DNA of 6,686 bases from Actinomycetes bacterium (lineage in GTDB: Bacteria; Actinomycetota; Acidimicrobiia; Acidimicrobiales; RAAP-2). The notes beneath the pieces were generated by a model. That model worked only from the letters and a program-made list of their open reading frames with translations. It was not told the origin of the DNA and did not search any database. The translations under genes and the position numbers were made by a program. Positions 1 to 5,376 of the stretch are shown in pieces (position 1 is the first letter of the stretch; each line of letters starts with the position of its first letter). The stretch covers positions 1 to 6,686 of the forward strand of contig JAJYMD010000090.1 of NCBI GenBank assembly GCA_021787255.1, in the 5' to 3' direction.

Positions 1-399
1 CAGCGGCATCTGCTGGACGTGCTCGAAGACCTTGGAGCGCATGTCGTAGATGAGGCCCTCGCCGATGATCGCCGCGACGCGCCGCTGGTAGAGCGAGAGG
101 GCCGCTGTGAAGATGGCGACGCCTGCCGCGAGGAGCGCGAGATCGACGACGAGGCCGGCGTTCCTCCCCTCGATGCCGCGGTCGATGATCTCGCGCAGGA
201 TGAGCGGGTTCACCGCCCCGGCCACGGCGCCAAGGACCACCACCGGCACGAAGATCATGAGGATCTTGCGGTAGGGCAACGCGAAGCGGAGCATGCGCCG
301 GGTGGTGCCCTTCTTCACCCGGTGCTCGAGCACCGAGCGGTCCTGGCGGAAGGAGCGCATCCCCATCCAGCCCGCGGCCATGCCGCCCGCGCCGCGCAT
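1..399 (-). CDS. ABC exporter, N-terminal part (partial)
   Basis: The first 133 residues of a fused membrane/ATPase ABC exporter (type IV, MsbA/multidrug-like) are present; the rest lies beyond the left edge. About 40 cytosolic residues come first. A likely TM1 follows at about residues 46-66, then the motif NPLILREIIDRGI (64-76), typical of the first extracytoplasmic loop, and TM2 at about 82-104. The segment IYDMRSKVFEHVQQMPL (117-133) is the classic conserved stretch leading into the first intracellular coupling region of this family. The ATG at 399-397 is preceded by GAGGGA (412-407) at 7-nt spacing, which supports this start; in-frame ATGs at codons 7, 12 and 14 are alternatives. The nucleotide-binding domain is not visible, so the substrate (drug, lipid or peptide) cannot be judged. 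Many such exporters are encoded as heterodimer pairs, and a partner could lie to the left. Confidence 0.88.
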   Translation of the reverse strand, partial: MRGAGGMAAGWMGMRSFRQDRSVLEHRVKKGTTRRMLRFALPYRKILMIFVPVVVLGAVAGAVNPLILREIIDRGIEGRNAGLVVDLALLAAGVAIFTAALSLYQRRVAAIIGEGLIYDMRSKVFEHVQQMPL

Positions 400-432
400 C
401 TCTCGGTCCCTCGCTCCTCTCGATCCCGCTGG

Positions 433-520
433 CGGTCAGCCGGTCGACCCGGTCGGCCGGTCAGCGAACCAGTCCGGTCAGCCAACGAGCCCAGTCAGTC
501 CCAACAGCCTGTCGGTCGGT
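433..520. repeat. Degenerate 8-9 nt tandem repeat (CGGTCAGC-like)
   Basis: CGGTCAGC occurs exactly at 433-440, 458-465 and 475-482, with variants CGGTCGAC at 441-448 and CGGTCGGC at 450-457. The units abut or are one base apart. The pattern decays rightward through CAGTCAGTC (492-500) to TGTCGGTCGG (510-519). It lies between the start of the exporter gene (399) and the end of the ECF operon (620), in sequence with no convincing gene. It could be a slipped-strand microrepeat in the exporter's upstream region or a cluster of regulator sites; the sequence alone does not decide. Confidence 0.6.
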
Positions 521-563
521 GCCGGGGGCCGGTCCCAGGCTCGTGATCGGGCCAGCCTACCGG

Positions 564-608
564 CGGCGCTCCGAGCGCCGTCTCGCAGCGCGCTCGTGCC
601 CACGCTGC
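564..608 (-). terminator. Two GC hairpins after the ECF operon
   Basis: Just past the S-component stop on the minus strand lie two inverted repeats. The first has arms GCAGCG (585-590) and CGCTGC (603-608) around a 12-nt loop. The second is a perfect palindrome, with arms CGGCGCTC (564-571) and GAGCGCCG (573-580) around one base, so a stem of about 7 bp once a loop is allowed. There is no U tract, as is common for actinobacterial terminators. The symmetry means it could work in either direction. Confidence 0.45.
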
Positions 609-619
609 GGGTCCAGGCG

Positions 620-1465
620 TCAGGTCTGCTCGACAGGAGGCAGGGCGGGCCCGCCGGCGCCGAGCGCCGTGGGGTCCGCCGACGCGACCACCGACGCCTG
701 GAGGCGGGCCCGGAGCCGAGCGAGGGCGACGAGCACTGGAAGGCCGAGCACTCCGATCATCACCGCGTTGCCCACGGCGCGGAACGTGTCGTAGACGAAG
801 GACGTGAGGACGTAGAAGCGGGCGAAGTGGGCGAGCGCCTCCCCGAAAGGCATGCCCGCGCGGAACCCGAGCCCGGGGGAGCTCTGGTAGAAGGTCCAGT
901 TCCACACGTCCATCGCCGCGCCGAAGCCGTACCCGGTGACGACGCCCACGACCGCGAGCACGACGGCGTCCCTTCGCGTCGGACGCCCGGTCCTCCTGCG
1001 GCCCGCGATGCCGGCGAGCGCCCCCACCCAGCCGACTGCGAAGAGCTGGTAGGGCAGCCAGGGGCCAAGGCCACCGGTCGCAAGGGCTGACACCACCATC
1101 GTGGTGGCCCCGAGAAGGAACCCGTACTCCGCGCCGAAGACGTAGCCGCCGCACAAGATGAGGAGGAAGATCGGGCTGAACCCCCCGATGCCGGTGACCA
1201 CGACGGCACGAGCTGCAGCATCGATGGCCGAAAGGGCGGCGAGGAGCGCGAGGCGCCGGGTGTCGAGCCGGCCTGCTGCCAGCTCCACCGCCGCGAGCGC
1301 GGTGGCGGTGCCGACCCCGAAACCGGCCGCCGAGGCGGCCGCGGGTCGTCCTGCCCCGAGGAACGGCCAGAGGAACATCGCGGCGCCGACGAGCGAGGCG
1401 ACGGGCAAGGCGGCGCGTGCGGGCCCTCTCACGGCAGGGTTCGGGGCACCGTCGGGCGGGCTCAC
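620..1465 (-). CDS. cbrT: ECF transporter S component, predicted cobalamin-specific
   Basis: This 281-residue integral membrane protein is the predicted substrate-binding (S) subunit of an energy-coupling-factor importer. Hydrophobic segments are visible at about residues 20-38, 44-64, 72-105 (probably two), 107-128, 134-152, 166-186 and 230-249. The central stretch GGFSPIFLLILCGGYVFGAE (94-113), the following GLGPWLPYQLFAVGW (132-146) and the WNWTFYQ segment (188-194) are the type of sequence seen in actinobacterial proteins annotated as ECF S components. The specificity is inferred from the cobalamin riboswitch at the head of the operon, not from binding residues I can identify. The GTG start (1465-1463) overlaps the stop of the ATPase gene by GTGA and has no clear Shine-Dalgarno, so expression probably depends on translational coupling. 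It is the last gene of the operon. The C-terminal 25 or so residues are hydrophilic and poorly constrained. Confidence 0.85.
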   Translation of the reverse strand: MSPPDGAPNPAVRGPARAALPVASLVGAAMFLWPFLGAGRPAAASAAGFGVGTATALAAVELAAGRLDTRRLALLAALSAIDAAARAVVVTGIGGFSPIFLLILCGGYVFGAEYGFLLGATTMVVSALATGGLGPWLPYQLFAVGWVGALAGIAGRRRTGRPTRRDAVVLAVVGVVTGYGFGAAMDVWNWTFYQSSPGLGFRAGMPFGEALAHFARFYVLTSFVYDTFRAVGNAVMIGVLGLPVLVALARLRARLQASVVASADPTALGAGGPALPPVEQT

Positions 1466-2865
1466 GGCCCGACCCCGCGATCGCAAGCGAGCCTCGCGTC
1501 CTCGATCCGGACCACGCGACCGCAGAGCTCGCGCGCGAGCCCCACGTCGTGCGTCGCGGCCACCACGGCCGCCCCCTGCTCGGCGAGGCGCCGCAGGGCG
1601 TTCGCGAGCGACACCCGCGCGGCCGCGTCCATCCCCCGGGTGGGCTCGTCGAGGAGCGCCAGCGCCGGTCTTCCGGCCAGGACCACCGCCAACGCGGCCC
1701 GCTGACGCTGCCCGCCGGAGAGGTCGCGCGGATCGCGCTCTGCAAGGGCGCGAAGACCAAGGAGCTCGAGCACGTCGTCCGGCCCGCCGGCCACCTTGGA
1801 CCACCGGAGGGTCTGTTCGACCTCGGCGCGCACGCTGTGGCGGTGCAGCAGCAGCCCCGGCTCCTGGGGCAGGTAGGCGACCCGGCCCGGCCGCCGTTCG
1901 ACGACGCCCGAGAGGGGCGGGAGCAGCCCGGCGACCGTTCGAAGCAGCGTCGTCTTGCCCGACCCGTTCGGCCCCGTGACGATGACCACCTCTCCGGATG
2001 CTCCTGCGAGGTCGACGTCGAAGACGACTGGCCGGCCGCCGACACCGAGGGTCACCCCCGAGAGCGACCACGCCGTCGGGCCTTCGGCCGGTTCCGGAGG
2101 CGGCCCGTACGTGCCGGCGCGCTCGGCGAGGGGGCTGCCGTGGGCTCGATGCTCGACGACCTCGCGGGCGCGGCCGTCGTCGAGCGACACCCGTCGCGCG
2201 CCGGGGAGGTGGCCGAGACGGTGCTCGGCGACGACGACGGTGGCGCCGGCATCGGCCAGCGTGCAGAGCGTGGCGGTGAGGGCCGCCGCGCCACCCTCGT
2301 CGAGCTGGGACAGCGGCTCATCCATCACGACCACGGGGGGACCGGCAGCCAGGGCGGCGGCCAGCGCAACCCGCTGGCGCTCCCCGCCCGACAGGGTCGA
2401 GAGGCGCCGGGCCGCCAGGTCGCCGATGCCCGCCTGGTCGAGCGCGTCCGCGACCAGCCGGCGGATGGACGAGCGGGGCATCCCGAGGTTCTCGGGGAAG
2501 AACGCGACCTCGCGCGCCACGGTGCCGCGCACGAAGCCCATCTCGGGCTCCTGGAAGACGAACCCGACGTGGCGGGCGAGGTGTCGAGTGGGGGTGGTCA
2601 GCACCTCCAGGCCGCAGACCATGGCGCGCCCTGAGATGGTCCCGCCGTGGAAGTGGGGCACGAGGCCGTTCAAGACCCGCAGCAGCGTCGACTTCCCGGA
2701 CCCCGAGTCTCCCTCGAGCACGGTGAGCCCCGGGCGAAGTGCCAGGTGGACCTCGTGGAGCGCCGGCGGCGGTCGGTCCGACCACGCCGGATAGGAGTAG
2801 GAGAGCCTCTCGACCGCCACCGTGATCGCGCCGTCGGGCGCTGCGAGCGGACGGTCGCCGCTCAC
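1462..2865 (-). CDS. ECF transporter fused double ATPase (EcfA-EcfA')
   Basis: A 467-residue protein has two complete ABC ATPase domains in tandem, the energising unit of the ECF importer. Domain 1 has Walker A GDSGSGKS (52-59), Q-loop Gln105 in FQEPE, signature LSGGERQR (158-165), Walker B VVVMDEP with catalytic Glu183, and switch His215. Domain 2 has Walker A GPNGSGKT (298-305), Q-loop Gln334, signature LSGGQRQR (382-389), Walker B ALALLDEP with Glu407, and switch His439. All key residues are intact in both halves, so both sites should hydrolyse ATP. In other ECF systems the two ATPases are often separate (EcfA1/EcfA2); here one chain supplies both. The GTG start (2865-2863) overlaps the EcfT stop by GTGA, with GGAG (2874-2871) 5 nt upstream. 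The stop overlaps the S-component start in the same way. This corresponds to the ATPase of cbrTUV-type operons. Confidence 0.95.
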   Translation of the reverse strand: MSGDRPLAAPDGAITVAVERLSYSYPAWSDRPPPALHEVHLALRPGLTVLEGDSGSGKSTLLRVLNGLVPHFHGGTISGRAMVCGLEVLTTPTRHLARHVGFVFQEPEMGFVRGTVAREVAFFPENLGMPRSSIRRLVADALDQAGIGDLAARRLSTLSGGERQRVALAAALAAGPPVVVMDEPLSQLDEGGAAALTATLCTLADAGATVVVAEHRLGHLPGARRVSLDDGRAREVVEHRAHGSPLAERAGTYGPPPEPAEGPTAWSLSGVTLGVGGRPVVFDVDLAGASGEVVIVTGPNGSGKTTLLRTVAGLLPPLSGVVERRPGRVAYLPQEPGLLLHRHSVRAEVEQTLRWSKVAGGPDDVLELLGLRALAERDPRDLSGGQRQRAALAVVLAGRPALALLDEPTRGMDAAARVSLANALRRLAEQGAAVVAATHDVGLARELCGRVVRIEDARLACDRGVGP

Positions 2866-3698
2866 GCGGGCTCCGGCGGCAGCCCGTACCCGGCGAGGGC
2901 GACCAGGAGCGCCGGGACCAAGACGAGCGGCGCTGCCGACGGCACCGTGGGCACAGGGTAGGGGTACCAGCCGGTGTCGGCCCCGCTCAGGTGGGCCGCG
3001 AGCGCGCACACCACCGCCAGGACCCCGCCGAGCGCCACCAGCGCAGCACCGGCGGATCGCTCGCCTCCCGCCATGTGCGTGCGCCTCCCTGCGCCGAAGG
3101 CCCTGGCTTCCATCGACTCGGCCAGCTGGACGGACCGGTCGATGGCACCGAGGAGCACCGGGACGGCGAGGTCGACCAAGGCCCTAGCGCCTCTGGGCCG
3201 CCACCCCCGCAGGCGCTGCGCCTCTCGTACGGCGACGAAGCTTGCGGCGGTGGCAGGCACGAGGTTCAGCGCGGCGCCGAGAGCGGCGCCTGCACGATGG
3301 AGGGGGCGGGGGAGGGCGTCGACGAGATCGGTCGGCTCCACGACGACCGAGAGCGCGGCCGTGACCGACACCGCCGTGACGAGACCGAGCGCGATCGAGC
3401 CGCCGTCCGCGAAGCCTTCCGCGGTCACCTCGCCACCGACCAGCGGCAGCCACGACGGCAGGTCGCCGAGGACGGTGGCTCCCGTGTGCGACGTCAAGCC
3501 GTTGATCGCGACGGTGACGGCGCCGAGGAGGCCGAGGCCGAGGGCCAGCGGACGCAGCCGCCTGCCGGTCACCGCCCGCCTCACCAGCAGCGTCCAGGCG
3601 CCGGCGAGCACGACCAGCTGGGAGAGCGGGTCGGTGTCGAAGAGCGCGACCGCCAGCGCGGCCAGCACCCAGACGGTCGCCGCCGCCGTGCGGGTCAC
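2862..3698 (-). CDS. ecfT: ECF transporter transmembrane component EcfT (CbiQ family)
   Basis: A 278-residue membrane protein is the predicted scaffold linking the ATPase to the S component. Hydrophobic segments lie at about residues 8-38, 50-66, 100-120, 215-236 and 256-272. The cytosolic coupling helices carry the two short family motifs: REAQRLRG (158-165) and ESMEARAFG (194-202), equivalent to the Ala-Arg-Gly motifs by which EcfT/CbiQ grips the ATPases. Just before the last membrane segment is an aromatic, proline-rich stretch, WYPYPVPTVP (244-253), probably outside the membrane. The GTG start (3698-3696) overlaps the lipoprotein stop by GTGA and lacks its own Shine-Dalgarno, so translation is probably coupled. 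CbiQ-family proteins also serve cobalt and nickel importers; the riboswitch and the absence of CbiM/CbiN favour cobalamin here. Confidence 0.92.
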   Translation of the reverse strand: MTRTAAATVWVLAALAVALFDTDPLSQLVVLAGAWTLLVRRAVTGRRLRPLALGLGLLGAVTVAINGLTSHTGATVLGDLPSWLPLVGGEVTAEGFADGGSIALGLVTAVSVTAALSVVVEPTDLVDALPRPLHRAGAALGAALNLVPATAASFVAVREAQRLRGWRPRGARALVDLAVPVLLGAIDRSVQLAESMEARAFGAGRRTHMAGGERSAGAALVALGGVLAVVCALAAHLSGADTGWYPYPVPTVPSAAPLVLVPALLVALAGYGLPPEPA

Positions 3699-4231
3699 GC
3701 CGGGGTCGGATGCGGCGGCGGTGCCGGCGTGCCGCTCGGCGAGTCGTAGCGGAGGCCGAGCGACCCGCCCGGCGGGACCGTGAGGTCGCTGACGCCGACC
3801 GACGGGCTCGTCCAGGTGCGGCCGTTCGTCGACAGGAACAGCGCCCAGTAGTCCTTCCCCGACGGCAGGCACTGGGTGTAGTGGGCAGGGACGTCGTCCA
3901 CCTGGCAGACGGCCACGCCGAAGCTGTACTTCTGGGTGCCGAGCTCGACGCGGCTCTTTGCCAGCAGCTCCAGCGCCGGAATGCCCTTCGTCGAGAAGCC
4001 GACGCAGCGTGCCAGCACGTCGCCGGCGGCGGGCTCGACGACCAGGCGGGCATGGTGCCTGCCCGGCACCCCTGCGCACGAGCCGGACGTTGCGGCCGGT
4101 GGGGACGCTGAGCCCGCAGCGCCGCTGCCGCAGGCCGCCGCGGCCATCCCTGCGGCCAGCAACAGCGACGCCGTCGCCGCCATGCGCAGCCCCGTGCGGG
4201 GGGACCTCCACCGAGACGGACCACTGGCCAT
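3695..4231 (-). CDS. Predicted lipoprotein with transcobalamin C-terminal-like (DUF4430-like) domain
   Basis: A 178-residue exported protein. It has a basic N-terminus (RWRSPRTGLR, 7-16), a hydrophobic core (about 17-33) and a likely lipobox AAAC with Cys34. Ala at the -3 position makes the lipobox weak, so a plain secreted protein is possible. A short Gly/Ser/Pro linker follows, then a compact domain (about 58-165) with Cys52, Cys76, Cys109 and Cys121, and a proline-rich tail. The segment from YSFGVAVCQVDD to KDYWALFLSTNGRTW (102-140), with a following Gly-rich turn (VPPGGSLGLRY, 152-162), resembles the DUF4430 family, related to the C-terminal beta domain of transcobalamin and intrinsic factor. 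Cys109 and Cys121 probably form a disulfide. It is the first gene after the cobalamin riboswitch and is coupled to ecfT by a GTGA overlap, so a role in extracellular B12 capture is inferred, not shown. The ATG at 4231-4229 has a strong GGAGGA (4246-4241) at 9-nt spacing. Confidence 0.75.
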   Translation of the reverse strand: MASGPSRWRSPRTGLRMAATASLLLAAGMAAAACGSGAAGSASPPAATSGSCAGVPGRHHARLVVEPAAGDVLARCVGFSTKGIPALELLAKSRVELGTQKYSFGVAVCQVDDVPAHYTQCLPSGKDYWALFLSTNGRTWTSPSVGVSDLTVPPGGSLGLRYDSPSGTPAPPPHPTPA

Positions 4232-4241
4232 GTCCCACGCT

Positions 4242-4273
4242 CCTCCGGGGTGCTCTCGCCCCGTTGTCGGAAG
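4242..4273 (-). promoter_or_regulatory. Possible Shine-Dalgarno-masking hairpin of the riboswitch
   Basis: Between the riboswitch and the lipoprotein ATG, CTTCC (4273-4269) can pair with the Shine-Dalgarno GGAGG (4246-4242), with one G-U pair. Inside it, GGGG (4262-4259) pairs with CCCC (4250-4247) around an 8-nt loop. The CTTCC arm begins at the last base of the riboswitch closing stem, so the two structures are contiguous. This would fit control at translation initiation, with the ribosome site hidden when cobalamin is bound. The pairing is read by eye and not energy-tested. Confidence 0.45.
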
Positions 4274-4416
4274 GGCAGCGGTCAGTGTCCTGACTCCGGA
4301 TCAACGCTCCCCTCGACCTTCCAGCCGGATCGGCCGTGGTCTCGCGCGAGGGTCGCTCCCCGATCACAGTGGCGGCACCGTGCCGGACTCGCACCGGCTT
4401 CCTGGCTCCGCTGCCC
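4273..4416 (-). promoter_or_regulatory. Cobalamin (B12) riboswitch
   Basis: On the minus strand this leader carries the conserved cobalamin-aptamer elements in order. The left arm of the closing stem is GGGCAGCGG (4416-4408). The core follows: GCCAGGAAGCCGGTGCGAGT (4406-4387), then CCGGCACGGTGCCGCCACTG (4386-4367). After a variable middle section comes the 3' B12 box GAGTCAGGACACTGACC (4296-4280). The right arm CCGCTGCCC (4281-4273) is an exact 9-bp complement of the left arm. This matches the classical adenosylcobalamin-type aptamer described upstream of B12 uptake and synthesis genes. It sits 42 nt before the lipoprotein start and should repress the whole overlapping four-gene operon when cobalamin is plentiful. 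The aptamer is about 144 nt, on the short side; the peripheral arm between about 4366 and 4300 is reduced compared with long class-I members. Confidence 0.93.
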
Positions 4417-4430
4417 TGTGTGCTGGCTGG

Positions 4431-4436
4431 ATGCTA
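4431..4436 (-). promoter_or_regulatory. Possible -10 element of the B12 operon
   Basis: TAGCAT (4436-4431) fits the actinobacterial TANNNT -10 pattern and lies 14 nt upstream of the first base of the riboswitch closing stem. Transcription would then start at about 4423-4425, just ahead of the aptamer. No convincing -35 hexamer is seen at the usual distance. The position is the main support. Confidence 0.4.
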
Positions 4437-4464
4437 GCTCACGGCAAGGGGTGTGCGCCCGCTC

Positions 4465-4482
4465 GGCGACGCGTCGTCGGCC
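4465..4482 (-). terminator. Weak hairpin after fabI
   Basis: Downstream of the fabI stop on the minus strand, GGC + GACG (4482-4475, one bulged C) pair with CGTC + GCC (4471-4465) around a 3-nt loop. There is no U tract. It may separate fabI transcription from the riboswitch operon, but in DNA this GC-rich such hairpins also arise by chance. Confidence 0.25.
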
Positions 4483-4502
4483 GCGCCCGTGCGCCGTGCC
4501 GC

Positions 4503-5285
4503 TCAGGCGCCCACCGCGTGCGCGCCGCCGTCGACGTGGATCATCTCGCCGGTGGTCATCGGCAGCCAGTCCGAGAGGAGCGCGACGCAGGCCTTCGCGA
4601 CAGGGGTGGCGTCGCCCACGTCCCAGCCGAGCGGGGCGCGTGCCGACCAGGCGCCGTTGAGCGTAGAAAAGCCCGGGATGGACCTCGCCGCGACCGTCCG
4701 GACGGGTCCTGCAGCGACGAGGTTCACGCGGATCTTCTTCGGCCCGAGCTCGTAGGCGAGGTACCGGGCGAGCGACTCGAGCGCGGACTTCGCCACGCCC
4801 ATCCAGTCGTAGGTGGGCCATGCGAGCGTCGAGTCGAAGTCGAGCGCGACGACCGACGCGCCGCCGTCGGCTCCCGAGACCTCGAGCAGCGGCAGGAAGG
4901 CGCCCACGAGCGACTTCAGCGAGTAGGCCGACACCTCGATGGCCACCGCGACGTCGTCCCAGTCGGCCGCGAACATCCCCGAGCCGAGGCAGTTCGCTGG
5001 CGCGAAGCCGATCGCGTGGACGAGCCCGTCGAGGCGGCCCCAGCGATCCGAGAGATGCGCAGCGGCTGCGGCGAGCTGCTCGAGGTTCGTCACGTCGATC
5101 TCGAGGACGTCGGGCTGGCCGGGGAGCCTCCTTGCGGTCCGGCGCGTGAGCGAGAGGCCTCGGCCGAAGCCCGACAGGACGATCTCGGCGCCTTCCTCGA
5201 GTGCGGTACGCGCCGCGGCGAAGGCGAGCGAGTCGTCGGTCAGCACGCCGGTCACGAGGATCCGTTTACCCTCGAGGATGCCCAC
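4503..5285 (-). CDS. fabI: Enoyl-[acyl-carrier-protein] reductase (NADH), InhA/FabI family
   Basis: This 260-residue short-chain dehydrogenase of the FabI/InhA type reduces trans-2-enoyl-ACP in type II fatty-acid synthesis in the cytosol. Visible features are the N-terminal GKRILVTGVLTDDSLAF nucleotide-binding stretch (6-22), the acidic DV at 64-65, HAIGFAP (90-96), and the active-site pair Tyr159 and Lys166 (Tyr-x6-Lys). Phe150 occupies the position of InhA Phe149. NLVAAGPVRT (188-197) and the C-terminal DGGAH (252-256) are also conserved. Similarity to Mycobacterium tuberculosis InhA, as I recall its sequence, is strong, including SDWLP near the C-terminus. Two differences stand out. Ala91 replaces the InhA Ser94 equivalent, and the substrate-binding loop between RTVA and RAPLGW is about 10 residues shorter, closer to ordinary FabI. 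The GTG start (5285-5283) aligns with the InhA N-terminus; no Shine-Dalgarno is seen upstream. No fabG (mabA) partner adjoins it. Confidence 0.93.
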   Translation of the reverse strand: MGILEGKRILVTGVLTDDSLAFAAARTALEEGAEIVLSGFGRGLSLTRRTARRLPGQPDVLEIDVTNLEQLAAAAAHLSDRWGRLDGLVHAIGFAPANCLGSGMFAADWDDVAVAIEVSAYSLKSLVGAFLPLLEVSGADGGASVVALDFDSTLAWPTYDWMGVAKSALESLARYLAYELGPKKIRVNLVAAGPVRTVAARSIPGFSTLNGAWSARAPLGWDVGDATPVAKACVALLSDWLPMTTGEMIHVDGGAHAVGA

Positions 5286-5293
5286 AGCCGGGC

Positions 5294-5299
5294 AGGCTA
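5294..5299 (-). promoter_or_regulatory. Possible -10 element giving a leaderless fabI mRNA
   Basis: TAGCCT (5299-5294) fits TANNNT and ends 8 nt before the fabI GTG. Transcription would then begin at or next to the start codon. The absence of a Shine-Dalgarno before this GTG agrees with a leaderless transcript, which is common in actinobacteria. TTGCAC (5367-5362) is too far upstream to be its -35. Confidence 0.35.
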
Positions 5300-5364
5300 C
5301 CGCCGGACGCAGGTCGGGCCGGACGGGGGTGGGGCCGGGCACAGGGGCGAGGGCTTGCGTGTGC

Positions 5365-5369
5365 AAAGG
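5365..5369 (+). promoter_or_regulatory. Ribosome binding site of npdG
   Basis: AAAGG at 5365-5369 stands 7 nt before the GTG at 5377. It supports that GTG as the start, placing the dinucleotide-binding strand VDVGIIGG at the very N-terminus as expected for this family. Confidence 0.55.
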
Positions 5370-5376
5370 TGGGTGG

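Noticed and set aside
495..2045. Minus-strand open frame overlapping the S component and ATPase in another frame
   Set aside because: Low-complexity Arg/Ser/Pro translation; the overlapping frames give clear ATPase and membrane proteins.
620..2071. Extending the S-component gene upstream to an ATG at 2071
   Set aside because: The extension would overlap the whole second ATPase domain out of frame; the GTG at 1465 gives a clean membrane protein and the same GTGA overlap as the other junctions.
1417..2634. Long + strand open frame of 405 codons opposite the ATPase gene
   Set aside because: It is antisense to a protein with every ABC motif intact; its translation is Arg/Gly/Pro-rich with no recognisable domain, as expected of a shadow frame in very GC-rich DNA.
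620..4231. Cobalt/nickel importer (CbiMNQO) reading of the ECF operon
   Set aside because: No CbiM/NikM or CbiN protein is present, and the S component does not show the His-rich N-terminus of CbiM; a DUF4430-like lipoprotein fits B12 better.
2862..4394. Extending EcfT upstream into the lipoprotein and riboswitch
   Set aside because: The upstream part is an out-of-frame reading of the lipoprotein; the GTG at 3698 matches the EcfT N-terminus.
4282..4821. Minus-strand open frame across the riboswitch and the 3' part of fabI
   Set aside because: It is out of frame with fabI and covers the structured riboswitch; no start signal or domain supports it.
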